Below are positions 47,773 to 59,073 of a stretch of DNA of 64,000 bases, one piece after another. Both the position numbers and the translations under genes were made by a program. The stretch is from Acanthamoeba castellanii str. Neff (Eukaryota > Discosea > Longamoebia > Acanthamoebidae), in assembly GCF_000313135.1 (NCBI RefSeq), contig NW_004457712.1, positions 196,316-260,315 of the forward strand, in the 5' to 3' direction. Position 1 is the first letter of the stretch, and the number at the start of each line of letters is the position of its first letter. A model generated the notes under the pieces. The model had not been told where the DNA came from. It ran no database searches and was given only the letters and a program-made list of their open reading frames with translations.

Positions 47773-48614
47773 TCAGTTTTGCTTGAAGCGGGCGTAGGTA
47801 TAACCATACGCTTGCAAGTCCTTCGCGAAAGCCTGATATTCAGCACAAGGGTGTGAGTATGTGTGGACGCTGAGGGAGGAACAGAGTGGTGAGGCTGCAG
47901 TACCTGTTCCGCTGCAGAATCGTCGGTTAGGTGCTGCAGGATCCACTCGTAGGAGGCCACGAACCCGCTCAACGTCAGCCACCCCTGCGCAACGACACGG
48001 AACAGAGAAAGAGGGAATACAAGACGATTAGACGCAAGCTGGAGCCACAGCAGCCTTGCCGTCGGCTGCGTAGCATTGCCAAGTGTGCTGCGTACTTCGT
48101 CGTTGGTCTCAAAGTGCGAGCGGATGAACTCGGCCATCTCTGGTGTGATTCGCTGGCCTATGTATGAAGAGGCGGCAGTGAGCCACCAGCGCTGCAAAGA
48201 CACAGATATGTAGTGTAGGAATGCGCACCCTCGGTGAGGAACACCAGGCGATCAAGCTCGGCGTCATTGAGAGCACCATCGCCATCAAGGTCGAGCTGCG
48301 CGGCAAAGATCTCAGCGAGCTTGGCCTTGAAGTTGTCGGTCAGTCGTCGGTCGGGCGTAACGAGAGTCTACCGCCCCAAGCAAAGAGAGCGTGAGCATAC
48401 ACCTCGCGAGAGCCAGTGGCAGCGAGATAAAGGACATAAAGACGGCAATAACACTGATGCAAGTAAAAGCTTGGGGCACCTGAATGTGTTTGTTGGGGCG
48501 CTGGCGGGAAAGTAGGAAGGCGATACCGCCAGCTGCAAGTGCAACTGCCGCTCCTCCAAAAATCCACGCCCACTTGGAGGGGAAAGAAGAGACAGTCTCC
48601 ATCGAAGTAGCCAT
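47773..48614 (-). CDS. EF-hand protein with N-terminal membrane anchor
   Basis: Probably a calcium sensor fixed to an organelle membrane; no named family is recognised. Five exons start at the ATG at 48614. A transmembrane segment occupies residues about 14-34 (WAWIFGGAAVALAAGGIAFL) and is followed by basic residues, so the body probably faces the cytosol. An EF-hand loop with all metal ligands follows (DLDGDGALNDAE). A second helix-loop-helix (GWLTLSGFVASYEWILQHL) has no canonical loop and recalls the second EF-hand of Miro, but no GTPase domains are present. The stop is 88 nt from the MUS81 start codon on the same strand. Confidence 0.75.
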
Positions 48615-49066
48615 GTTGCTGATTATTAGATCAAAGAAAATCCACGCCACAACGCATTCATTTCTCTTCATTTCTTTTTTGCCTCACACTTTTCCGTTCT
48701 TGTATTAATGCAATTATATTATATTGCACAAATAATAAAAAATGAACACTGGCCAGGCCTTTGTTTCCTCCACCTTCATGCACACCAGAGTACCCCCAAT
48801 CCTCACTACCATCCTCCTTGACAATGTGGGCTTGGCCATTGCCACCAGAATCACTCATGACTCTCACCAACATGAGCTGGTGGTCATCATTGCCTGCACT
48901 GGAGGTGGAATCTTTGTTGTGCTGATCCTTGTTTCCATTGCGTTTATTCATCTACGACTTTTTCCAACGCATCAGTTACTTTTGTCTACAACAATAATCA
49001 CCATAATAATTCTTGTAAAAGCATTTTTTTATCACTAATTAGCAAGTTGCCAACACTGGGAACAAG
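48615..49066. promoter_or_regulatory. Divergent promoter of the EF-hand and WWE genes
   Basis: The 452 bp between the two opposed ATGs are clearly richer in A/T than the genes around them. Open frames on both strands exist but lack homology and look like by-products. Confidence 0.5.
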
Positions 49067-50056
49067 ATGGCCGCTCCTGCGCCTGTGTGGACGTTCTATA
49101 AGCAGGGTTCATGGCTGGCCTATGGTGCCCATGAGACTGTGCAAATTGAACTTGCATTCCAGGTGCGCACTCGAGCTTGTGATTTTGATTTTATTTTGAT
49201 TTCGTTCTGATTGCACCCTGCAACCACGTCTCAGACTGGCAAGTCCAACATAAACCTCGGCCCATACTGGATAGATTTTATGAGGTACAAGGATGGCAGC
49301 GCTTTTCGTTAGTGAGTGCTTGTGTGCCTGACGAGCTTTGTTGTGCCAGGATGGAGCAGCACGACGGCAAGAACGCCATGCTTATCACCAAGGTCAAGCG
49401 CACGATCCCTCCTGCTGCTCCGCCCCCCGCCCCAGCTCCCGCCCCGAGCCCAGCTCCTGCTCCGACCCCAGCAGTGACACCTGGTATGCTCGCCTGAGCT
49501 TTACCATTGGGACCACTGCCCAGTGCTAATGCCCCTGCAGCACCTGCGCCCGCCGCACCGGCTGCATCGTCTGATGCCACCCCCGATTCCCTGCCTGTGG
49601 CGGACACGACGTCGCCCAGCTCTGCGCCGCCATCACGGGTACGCGCAAACGCAAGAGTTTGTTGCCGTATACGGCACCAACCCACAAGGCCTTCTCTTCC
49701 TGCAGAAACGAACGCTCGACAAGGAAAAAGATGATGAAGCCGAAGATGCCGAAGCGGATAAGGAGGAAGAGGAAGAGAACGGCACAACAGAAACGAAACG
49801 TGCTGCTCGAGGCAAGGAGAAGCAACCGGCACGGAGGAGTGATGATGCTGGCGACGGTGATGAAGCCTCCTCCGACGGCCAGGAAGCCGCGCAACCAGAG
49901 CCGGAGCCTCAAGCCTCACACGAGCAAGTGGAAGCCGAGGCAGACCCAACCACCACGGCGACCACCAGTGCTTCCACTACCTCTGCCTCACCGCCGGTCA
50001 AGAAGAAGAGGAGGTTCAACCTCAAGAAGCGGCCCTCGCCGGCTGCCGACACGTAG
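49067..50056 (+). CDS. WWE-domain protein with charged tail
   Basis: WWE domains bind (iso-)ADP-ribose and occur in PARPs and E3 ligases. Five exons (49067-49162, 49235-49284, 49350-49483, 49541-49638 and 49706-50056) join in frame to 242 residues. Residues 1-75 form the WWE: VWTFYKQGSWLAYGAHETVQ, IELAF, then YWIDFMRMEQHD and a basic strand KVKRTIPP. A Pro/Ala linker (PAPAPAPSP) and a Glu/Lys-rich tail that ends KKKRRFNLKKRP follow; the tail carries likely nuclear localisation signals. No catalytic PARP or RING/HECT domain is present, so it may be a stand-alone poly-ADP-ribose reader. Confidence 0.8.
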
Positions 50057-50616
50057 TGCGGAGGGTGCAACAGGAGACAAAACCAATAAAACAACGACAA
50101 ACCAACAAAGCAAGAAGAAGTGCAGGAGATGGGCAACAGTGGAGGGGCGGGTCGCAGGCCAAGTGGGTCGCGAGAAGACACAGGGGAGGGCTCCTTCGAC
50201 GATGATAGCCAAGGCACGAGGGGTGCACCCTCCTTCGCCGCCCTCCAACGTGATGTGGCAAATGCGCAAAGACGGTGCCACCCCATGATCGATTAATCAC
50301 AATAATAATAATCATATTATTTTATTTTATTTTTCTTTCATCGCCCACCCCTCTCGTCTCCCTTATTTCATTGATCAATAAATAATAATAATAATCATTT
50401 ACAACAAATCCGGCAGGGCAAGGGAGGTGTGGCACACGCAAGGCGGACTTAGCTTGGGCCTTGAGTTGGTGCCGGCCGACCTGCAGGCCGTTCCCATTCG
50501 ACCCCTCTGGCGACGATACGCACGCATTCTCCTGACCATCGTACATCAGCCACTTCTCTTCTCTGCTCTTCTTTGCTTTGCGTCGCGGATGGACTGACTC
50601 CGGCGTTTGTGTGCAG
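50057..50616. other. Intergenic and unresolved 5' exon region of the RNF141-like gene
   Basis: A candidate AATAAAA poly(A) signal lies at about 50086-50092. The region also has A/T-rich runs at 50295-50330 and 50375-50400. A plus-strand open segment at about 50455-50560 (LELVPADLQAVPIRPLWRRY) could be the missing first exon of the RING gene, but no start codon is assured. Confidence 0.4.
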
Positions 50617-51221
50617 AGGGACGGAGAGACGGCAGGGGTGAGGAATGGTGTATACAAACTCTCGTGGCGGGACTTCTACCGACTGTTCGCGCTGCTCGGG
50701 CGCCTCACGCAAACAAACAGGTATCGATCGCCTTTATGTGTCACATCTGATTGCATAGTTCACGCACATATGGCCTTCTTTCAACAGCTCAGAGGAGCCG
50801 GAGGAGGAAAGCGAGGGCGAATGTACCATTTGCCTGGTACCCTCCTGCCCACCAGGCCGGCACCGTGATGCGGTGCAACATTTGCTGATCGCTAAGTGTG
50901 GACCACGCTTCCCTTTATCTCTCGGCAGGAACGACATGCGGAGGTGGTGCTGGCATGCACCCACGCTTTCTGTCAACCGTGCATCACTTCATGGTGCGCC
51001 AAACTCGGATGATGATGATGATGATAACGATCATGGTCGTTTCATCCTTCTGACCAACGCGTGTGGACCACAGGCGAGAACGCAGCTCGACCTGTCCCAT
51101 GTGCCGGGATGCCCTGAGCCGCAATCCCGACGACGAGTGGGTGCTCACCGCGCCTCCCGCTGCCCTAGACCCCAACTTCCTCCTCACCCAGTTTCTTGCC
51201 CCTATTCCCCGCACCAACTGA
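50617..51221 (+). CDS. RNF141-like RING finger protein, N-terminus unresolved
   Basis: A likely E3 ubiquitin ligase. Visible exons are 50617-50720, 50788-50836, 50929-50993 and 51074-51221, giving 121 residues after an unresolved start. The N-terminal part matches RNF141 around the SWRDFYRLFALLGRL helix. A Ser/Glu linker (SSEEPEEESEGE) leads into the RING: CTICL, ACTHAFCQPCITSW, then CPMCRDAL. After the RING, DDEWVLTAPPA and a final Asn/Pro/Leu segment also fit RNF141. The first usable exon begins directly after an acceptor AG at 50616, so an upstream coding exon is expected. Confidence 0.8.
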
Positions 51222-51329
51222 TCCCAAAGCCTTGCCTTTCATCATCACTGCCCAGTCCGCGAAAGGTTTCCTTTTTCTTTTTTCTTTTTTTCTTTTTATT
51301 GTTTACTTTCATTTATTTATTCCTGGAAA

Positions 51330-52541
51330 ATGGAGCAGGGGAAGGAGGACGGGTCGCTCCTCCACCGCAAGGTGACGCTGGGGGACGTGCTGCGTCTGCC
51401 CGTCTGGGAAGACTTCCCCGCCGCCGAGCCCAGTGCGCGGTCTGCCGCCGGTCCGCCCAAAGCTGGCCACCGGCTGGTCCTACGTTTTGGCGCCCCCCTC
51501 GTCGCCCTCTGCTGCGTTAGGTGCACTCCCCCCCCCCTTTTTTCCTACTACTTCCCCCCCCCGACGGTCGCACTCACGCCAGGCCTGGCGCAGGGTGATG
51601 GGAGTGGTGCTTCGACTACGGCACGAGGTGGGTCAGCGGAGCGTGGTGCTCTACATCGACGATGCGACGGGCGTGGTGCGGGTGGAGTACCCCGCGATCA
51701 ACCTGGCCTACCTCGCCAAGCAGCCGGAGGTGGGCGACCTCCTCGACTTCCTGGGCGAGATCTGCTCCGACGTCACCACCGGCGAACGATACATCAACGC
51801 CTACGGGTCAGTCCTCACCACATCCATCCACCCCTGCCTTGCTGTGGTGGTGGTGTGGGTTGCTGACGTGGCGATGATCATGTGCAGGATGGACCACAAG
51901 AAGGACGGGAACTGGGAGGCGCTGCGGTATCTGGAGATGGTGGATCTCTACCGACACCACTACTACCGCGAGGCCTTCAAGGACGACGAGGAAGCTGACG
52001 GCGACCGCAACGCCGAGTATGCCGCGATGAGCGCGTCCGCCTCCGCGGCATCGTCGGGCGGCTCCAATCGTGGCGGACCTGCACGGCATCGTCGCCACGA
52101 GGAGTCCTCAAAGGCTGCGCCATTCACGCACGTGCAGGGCCAGCGGGCCACGTACTCGTCGTCGCCTTCGCAGCCTCAAGTCATCAGCACCGAGCCACCC
52201 GTCGACGGTACCCGCCCGCTCGGAGTGGCCAGACAGGCGTTGTACGCTGACGTGGAGGGTGTGTGACGTGTGTGTCGTTGGTCGTGCGGCTGGCACAGGG
52301 GCGGCAATCGAGGCCATGCTGAGACAGCAGGGCAGCGCCACACTCGCCGACATCGCCCGCCGCTTCCCCCGCTGCCAGAACCTCGTGGACGTACTCGAGA
52401 ACGTACACCCCCTCGCTTGCCCCACACCCCGCCCCTTTCCCCTTTGAATCAGATCCAGCTCACCACGCCCCTCGCCACGCGACACAGATGATGTTTGATG
52501 GGCTGCTCTACGAGAAGGAGGGCCGCTACCACCCCCTCTGA
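51330..52541 (+). CDS. STN1: CST complex subunit STN1 homologue
   Basis: STN1 works with CTC1 and TEN1 on telomere ends and in DNA fill-in. Five exons (51330-51520, 51594-51806, 51888-52258, about 52298-52401 and 52488-52541) join in frame to 310 residues. The OB fold is clear: VMGVVLRLRHEVGQRSVVLY, DDATGVVRVEY, VGDLLDFLGEI, then EALRYLEMVDLYRHHYYREAF, which matches the end of the STN1 OB fold. A Ser/Ala-rich linker is followed by a winged-helix segment (ATLADIARRFPRC ... MMFDGLLYEKEGRYHPL). RPA2 shares this layout, but the LYRHHYY helix favours STN1. It starts 108 bp from the RING gene stop and stops 70 bp from the serpin stop. Confidence 0.75.
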
Positions 52542-52611
52542 ACAGAAAACTCGAAATAGAGGACAAAGAGTTCATGTAGAGCGTCTGGCGCCCGGTGATG
52601 GTGCGATAGGG

Positions 52612-54327
52612 TCAGGCGGAGGTGGGGTCGCACACGCGTCCGACGAGGAGGATGCACTGCGTGCGTGGATGGTAGAGCACGCACACGAAGGGTCGGTTGA
52701 CGACATACGGCACGGGCGGGGGTGGCGGCCTAGCCGCCGCCGCGGCTCATCACCACCGCCGTCGCAGCCGCCGCCTCCGTGCCTTCCTCGTCCACGTTCA
52801 TGTACGTTTGATGGTACACCGCCGACACCACCAGCCTGCCACCGACCGCCGGACCGGCGCGCGTTGGTGAGTGCGGCCGTAGAGCAGGTGGCGCTGGTGT
52901 GATTGGGGGGAGGCACTTACTTTTCGCCGGAGCTGGTGAGGCCGGTGAAGTCGGCCAGCTCGTCGATGAAGGGCACGGGGGCGCCGATGTCGCGGATGGC
53001 GTGGCTTAGCTCGATTGCGTAGCGCACCCGGAAGCGCGGCAGCTTGAGGGAGACCGGCTCCAGCAGCAGGTCCGCATGCGCCTTCGCCAGACTTCTCAAT
53101 GTCCCGGCCGTACACAACTAACACGACACGCGCCACCTCAGGGCATATGTTAGACACACACGACACGGCACGCCCAACAACACGACACGACCAATGCCAC
53201 ACGCACGTTGTTGAGGCTGGCTGAGGTGTTGGTGTGCGGCAGGAGGATGAGCATGGTGACGTCGTTGCCCTTGTAGGGCAGCTCGATGACGGCGTGGTGC
53301 TCGAAGCTTCGGTGTCGCATCTTGAGCGACGGGTGGTGCATCATCTCCACCGGCTTCTGCGCGTTGCCGCCGAGGAGGTGGAAGGCCTCCGTCTTGGTCA
53401 GGTGCTTCCCAAAGGTCTTCTCCCACTGGCCCTTGAAATGCACCGCGTTGGTCAGCACCATTCGCGTACCGCTCGTGATCGACCTGTGTTCGCCCATGCC
53501 CGTTAGGTGTGCGACCACACACACGCACACGCCCACACCACCCATCAACAAGTCGGCCAAGGCCCGCCCAAGTCGGGGTAGGGGCCGCACCGAGGAGGCA
53601 AGAGGTCAGTGATGTGGCCCCGGGTCTGGTTGGCCACGGCGTCGTTGATGGTGGCACGAGCCCGTTCCGGGTCGGTGGAGAAGGGCATGTCGCCCACGAT
53701 GCCCGCGGCGTGCGCTTCGCCCGCCTGCGCTGCGAACTCGGGCGCCACCGGGCAGTCGTCGCCCACCCACACCCCGTTGCTCGCCGCCCACTCCACACCA
53801 CTCATTTTACGCACCTGCGTGCCCAAGACGGTCAGCACCGGTTTTTCACCTTGGGGGGGGGGTCGGTTGAAGAGGAAGAGGAGTACGGTGTTGGAGAGGG
53901 CGCCCCACTGACGGGCGACGTGGAGGGTGATGGCATGCTCATCCTCGGAGGAAGAGGAAGCGGAAGAGGAAGAAGATGAAGAGAGAAGGGCGCGTAGCTG
54001 GGCGGCCGTTTCGCCGCGAGCGCCAAGCAGGGCCAGGCTCAGTGCGGTCCCCACGGAGAAGGGCGATACGAGCACGTTGCCCGCCGCTGCCGAGTCGCTG
54101 CCCTGCGGCTCCTTGCCACCGCTGCTGTCGGCCTCCTTTGGCTTCTTCTCCCTGGTCAGGAACGAGAGCAAACCCTTCTTCCTTTTCTTCTCGTCCCCCT
54201 CTTCTTGCACCGGCGTCGACGGCCCTGCCGTTGATGCTGAGTCATAGCACTCCTCGAGCTCCACACTTTCGCACACCTGCTCGAAGAGGAGGGAGGCCAG
54301 GCGGCCACTCACGTCCTCTCGCTCCAT
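52612..54327 (-). CDS. Serpin-family protein with an apparent +1 frame break in the reactive loop
   Basis: Serpins trap serine or cysteine proteases. Five exons (53887-54327, 53591-53814, 53207-53483, 52921-53117 and 52612-52835) total 3n+1. The first 75 residues hold a charged insert with KKRKKG, and no signal peptide is visible, so the protein is probably intracellular. The serpin core is clear: [69 protein letters not shown], and the hinge [15 protein letters not shown]. After it, the frame hits a stop within a GGC run near 52730-52745. The +1 frame then gives the expected [20 protein letters not shown] ending. The hinge is small-residue rich, as in inhibitory serpins. Either assembly indel or a real lesion. 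Confidence 0.82.
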
Positions 54328-54497
54328 TTGGTCGATTGCAAGCCTTTGGCTCCAAAGCGCACTCTTCGGCGCTTCACTTCAAGACCACATAGCCGCCAAT
54401 GGCGTTGCTTGAATAGGATTGTTGTGGAATGGAGAAGTCTTCTTCAATCTTATCTGAGATGGTTCACCCGAGGCCAAAGTCGTCGAAGTCGTCATTT

Positions 54498-56327
54498 CTA
54501 GACGTCTGCATCGCGATGGTCGGCGGATTCGAAGTTGACGGCGGCAGACCGCATCTGGGCCAGGTGCCGCAAGTTCCTGCGGTGCTTCAGGTAGCCCACC
54601 ACCGTTCCGATGACGATCACGGCCACGACGAACACAACGGCCACGGGCACCACCACCGCCACGGCGATGATCCACAGCGTGCTGTCACTTCCGTCCGACT
54701 CTCCGTCCCTCTTCGAGCCCAGCAGCACGCCGAGGTCTGCACACCCGCACTTGTCAGTCAACGTCACAAACACGCCTACGCGGTGGAGGTCACCAACTTG
54801 GAGATGAGATGCAATGGGGCGGTACCGGGATCGTAGACGAGCGACGACTCGAAGCGCGCAAAGGAAAGCACCAGCTGCGACTGCGCGACGTTCACCTCGT
54901 ACGCGACGGCGCCGTCGGCCTGGATGTTGGTCCCGTCGCGCTCCACGACGTTCACCACCCGGATCTCGGTCGTGCGCTGGGCCGCGTCGTTGGCGTGGCG
55001 CAGCTTGAACACCGTCACGCCGTTGGCTCCGGTCGTTTGGCTGTCCACGCCGGACACGGGCGGGTCGATGTTGAGCCGCACCTCGAGCCTGTGCTGCTCT
55101 TCGTCGCCGTCGCTCGGCTCGGAGAAGGGCCACTCGTACACGCGGAGGGTGAGCTTGGCAAAGTTGGGGCTGATGGCGAAGGCCGTCAGGTTGCCCAGGG
55201 AGACGTTGGTCTCCCGGTCGAAGAGGTCGAACTGGACCTCGACGCGGCCCTGAGCGGTGGGCACGGCATCGTCGTCGAAGGCCAGCGTCGCGTTGTAGAG
55301 GAACGCTTGGGTGGATCCCAGCTCCGGATTCGGTGTGAGTTGAGCCCATTGGCCTGGAAAGAAGACACCGACGTGAGGTGTGATCCATTATCATCATCGT
55401 CGTCATCAATGTAAATACCGTTCTCGGTGATGTTGACGGCCGAGCGAACGACTGTGGAGCCGTTCATCTCGGAGAGGCGCGCCATGTTGATGGCCACCGA
55501 GGCAGACTTGACCACCGACCCGCTGTCGCCTGAAAAATGCACACCGCCGCCAGCAGCGTCGTCAGCCAACGATTGATTGAGTGTGGTGTCGAAAGAGGAA
55601 CCAGAAAACGATGAAGAAAAAGGAAGAGTTGTGGAAGCGTACTCTTAGGCGCGATCTGAACGGTGGGCGCGGTGAGGTTGAAGGTCAGCTGCGGCGTGGC
55701 GGACGTGGAGTTGACGGTGGAGATCAGGGCGGCCTGGCAGCCGCGGATGGAGAAGCTGTAGGACTGGTTGAAGTAGGTGGGGCTGGTCTGGTTGGACCCG
55801 TAGACGGAGATGCCAGGGACAACGGCCGGATCGGGTGGGGGGTTCCACGCGTTCACTGGCGTGTGCCAGTTGACGGACAAGGCATTGGGAGAAGAGAAGC
55901 GGAGCCAGTAGAAGCCTTTCGGCAGATGGACGCTAGCGGTGTAGGTGCTGATGGTGGAGGTGTTGAACTCCGGAATGGCCACCTTGGAGACGAGGGCGAG
56001 TTGTTGGGCGCCGGACACTGGCGCTCCAGGGAGGAACTGGCCGCCGCTGACGGCTTGGTCCGAGTAGAGGCCCAGGTCGCCCGCCTGGGCGCGCGTGGCG
56101 ATGGCCGCGGAAGCAAAGGCGATGCCATTGGGCGGAGTTACCTCGAATCGTTGGCCGAGCCAGCTTGCGCCTCGCAAACCGACGCTGGCGGGCAGGGTTG
56201 TCACAAACTCGCAGGTGGTTTCGCAAGTGGACTGCGACCAGACGGAGAGAGGCTGGAGGAGGAGTAGGTGCGCCACTATCAGGATGAACACCGCCGAGGT
56301 GAAGGGTCGGTTGAGCAGAAGCGTCAT
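54498..56327 (-). CDS. Type I membrane glycoprotein, unknown function
   Basis: No family is recognised. A signal peptide is visible at residues 1-27 (hydrophobic AVFILIVAHLLLLQPL, then a WSQS cleavage region), followed by TCETTCEF. The ectodomain (about 500 residues) has many N-x-S/T sites and beta-rich stretches, in particular the FNLTAPTVQIAPK region and LYNATLAFDDDAVP. A single transmembrane helix lies near the C-terminus (LWIIAVAVVVPVAVVFVVAV). The tail is short and basic (KHRRNLRHLAQM). Probably a cell-surface or endosomal receptor-like protein. The start is the ATG at 56327. Exon borders inside are approximate. Confidence 0.72.
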
Positions 56328-56595
56328 AGCTGAGTACAAGAGATTAGCGAGGAGGGTGGGGCGGTTGTGGGTGTGCTAGCAATGTTGGCAATCAAAGAGA
56401 GCCAGGGTTTTGTCGGTGCACAAAGGTGTACAGTGAAAGGCGCACTTGCGCTTAAGGCCCCAAGATCCCTTAAGCTGTACCTTTTGCCCTGTTTCGACTA
56501 AACAATTGGGTGTAACATTTAGTTAAAAGTTAAAAACTCCCACGTTGTAACTAATAGTTTTAACTCCGAGAGCTTTTTATTTGAGGGAAGGACGA

Positions 56596-57593
56596 TCAGT
56601 GGTGGGCCTTGAAGTACTTGAGGCCCTGGAACAATCTCACGTACTGCAACGCCGTATGTTGCGCCGAGTACAGTCGCGGGAGTGTCACCTGGCCACCAAC
56701 AGCCACGACGTCAACACCACGACCAAAGCCGCCGCGGTGCCCACTGAGTGAGCACTCGTAACGGGGAGGGGGAAGGTACCCCGCCGTAGTTCACGTTGGC
56801 GGAGAAGGGCGCGTTAAAGGGTCCAAGGTTGCCGATGAAGCTCTGCAGGATCTGTGAGCACCCGTTGGGGATCATGCACGGCCGGTACTCGACCTCGAGG
56901 ATGACGCCTCGCGTCGTGTCGCCGAGCATGATGGAGCCCACCTTCACCACAAAGTCGCCCACCTCGTATTGCATGCCCTAGAAGTCGAGTGGAAAAAGAT
57001 GAATAAGTCAGTCATGCATGTATGGTGAGTGAGCGAGAGAGTGAGAGCGCGGTGAGAGCTTACGCGGATGGTAACGGTCTGTCGTGGATTGTAGAGCTTG
57101 ATCTTCTCGAGGATTTGCTCCATCTCCAGGCCGGCTTCGATGATGGTGTTCTGTGCCATCAGGCAACACTTGCCTGCTGTCTTGTCACCATCCTTCTGCG
57201 AGAGACTGTCCTCCTTGAGCAGGTAGAGCTGCTCCTGCGCCATCACCGACCCGTCTGTGTGTGCATGACCCGCAACGGCGATGAGGTGGTGAAGGGAGCA
57301 TGTCGCAGTGCGGGCGCTCAAGGGCACATACCTGGTGCCAAGAGGCTGCCAGCGGCCGAGTGGAGGTAGAGCGTGCAGGTGAGGTTCCATCGTCCCAGCT
57401 TGCGCCCGTGTAGTCGTTTTACGATGCGCTCCTTGAGCTCTGTCGCCGCTTGCACGTCCGCCTGCTCCCGGTACGGTATCAGGCTGCACCGATAGCATCA
57501 AGAGAGATTTAATTTATAAACGCTAATCGATCATATGAATTGATGATAGGCTGGATCTAGAAGGCATACCACTTGACGCCCATTCTGTGCTAG
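56596..57593 (-). CDS. MED20: Mediator complex subunit 20 (MED20) homologue
   Basis: MED20 belongs to the Mediator head and links transcription factors to RNA polymerase II. The gene starts MGVKW at the ATG at 57593, like animal MED20 (MGV...). Exons include a block with AATELKERIVKRLHGRKLGR, one with AQEQLYLLKEDSLSQKDGD, the core YEVGDFVVKVGSIMLGDTTR and GVILEVEYRPC, and a last exon with LQYVRLFQGLKYFKAHH at the stop. These match the family's FLVKVG, R-I-VEVEYGPC and MVQYMELF blocks. The gene is head to head with ELOF1, another transcription factor, at 159 bp. Confidence 0.85.
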
Positions 57594-57752
57594 CTTGGGA
57601 GGGGGGCTGTGGGTGCGATGTCGATGGCGAAGCGCTTTGGCGGGAAAAATAGAGAGAAAGGTCCTAAGAAAAAGAATGGAAAAGGTTTTTAACGGCAGGC
57701 GCAAGCGCCACAGAAGAAGCAAACCAAGAGAAGAAGAAGGAGAAGAGATCAG

Positions 57753-58086
57753 ATGGGAAAGAGGAAGTCGCGGGCTAAGCCCGTAAAGCGCATGGAACAG
57801 AAGGTGCCCACTACGTTCGACTGCCCCTTCTGCAACCACGAAAAGGCTGTGGACTGCAAGATCGATAAAGACACCTCGATCGGATCGATACGGTGTAGGG
57901 TGTGCAACGAAAGCTATCAAATGATTACCAACTGTACGTACCTCTTACATCGCAATCGATGCGCGATTACCGGCAAATTGCATGTGATTTATTATTCTAC
58001 TTTCCAATCTGCCCACCCCAGATCTGTCGGAACCGATTGATGTATATAGCGAGTGGATTGATCAGTGCGAAGCGGCCAACCAGTGA
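57753..58086 (+). CDS. ELOF1: Transcription elongation factor 1 homologue (ELOF1)
   Basis: ELOF1/Elf1 is a small zinc-finger factor that travels with RNA polymerase II. Two exons (57753-57933 and 58022-58086) give exactly 81 residues, the family's normal size. It begins [13 protein letters not shown] and carries CPFCNHEK and CRVC (the four zinc cysteines). It ends [21 protein letters not shown], which is almost identical to the family consensus. Confidence 0.97.
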
Positions 58087-58243
58087 TCACAAGTGGATGC
58101 GACAGAGAGAGGAGAAAGGGTTTAGGCGAACATCACCAGAGTGCGACCGAGTGTAAGCTTCTTCCCCTGTGCGGACGTGGCAACGAACAAAAGGCTTTAT
58201 TTATTGTTTTCACAAGCGGTGCACTCTCCTGTGTTGACTTCGT

Positions 58244-58964
58244 TCACCTGAGCTCGTTCTCCTTGAAGGGCGAGTGGCGGGTGGGGTCCCACTCCTCGCA
58301 GTTGGGATCGGTCGTGCTCTTCACGCGCGGACCATAGACGTAGTTGTGAGGGTGGTAGGCCTCCTGTGAGCCGGTCTTGTTCTCCTTGTGAGGCTTGCTG
58401 TACACCGCCTGCGTAGTCACCATCAGAGAAGGCGTGCGGTGATGAGTTGCCCCTCAACAGCCTCAAAAAATAAAGGGTCGCCCCAAGGCAAGAACAGAAA
58501 GCAGCCGTACCTGGTGCGGCACTGGCTTGTCGTGGACGTGGTGCAGCCACGCATGCCTGCGCAGGATTAAATGGCACGAAATGAATGGATCCAATAATCC
58601 AACGAACACGTGAACAAACACAGACAGAACGTACCAGGCAGGGGGCACTTGCGAAGCATCGTAATCGTGGCCCCAGTCATCGGAGGTGGAGTACTCCACC
58701 CATCTGTCTTGCCCTGTTGTTTTCCGAACAACCGGGGGGGGGGGCGATTAGACGGCAACAAGCGCACAAAATGGCAAATCTGGGGAGGGTGTAGGTACCG
58801 AATGGGAGCTCAGTGGCCTCAAAATAACGATTGCCTCGCTCGTCAGTGCCAACAAGGACAGAATTGACGCCGGGCCTGAGGTAGCCCCGGTGCCAAGCCA
58901 TGAGGGTGCCCAAGACGCCCCTCCGAGAAACCTCGCTCCTAAGGTTGGTCAGCATCTTCGCCAT
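58244..58964 (-). CDS. NDUFA12: NADH:ubiquinone oxidoreductase subunit NDUFA12 (B17.2)
   Basis: An accessory subunit of mitochondrial complex I. Starts at the ATG at 58964 and shows, in order, GTLMAWHRGYLRPGVNSVLV, GTDERGNRYFE, the RWVEYST block, VPPAWHAWLHHV across introns, and HPHNYVYGPR near the C-terminus. The segment DERGNRYFE followed by RWV-Y and the W-W-H-H spacing are family signatures. The intron between the third and fourth coding blocks is short. The start faces the BABAM1 start at 109 bp. Confidence 0.93.
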
Positions 58965-59073
58965 CTTGCTCGTAGCGGCAGAAATGGGGTTGAATTGATC
59001 CCTCTAATAAATAAAAGGAGAAAAGAGAACGGAAATCTTTAAACAAAAAATAACTTGGTGATCTACAAGCAAA
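58965..59073. promoter_or_regulatory. 109-bp divergent promoter (NDUFA12 / BABAM1)
   Basis: The gap between opposed start codons is only 109 bp and is A/T-rich, with TAATAAATAAAAGGAG near 59004-59020. It must serve both genes. Confidence 0.5.

Noticed and set aside
48658..49038. Overlapping open frames of about 97 codons on both strands in the EF-hand/WWE divergent gap
   Set aside because: One is hydrophobic only because it mirrors the hydrophilic one. Neither has homology, and they sit in the promoter region.
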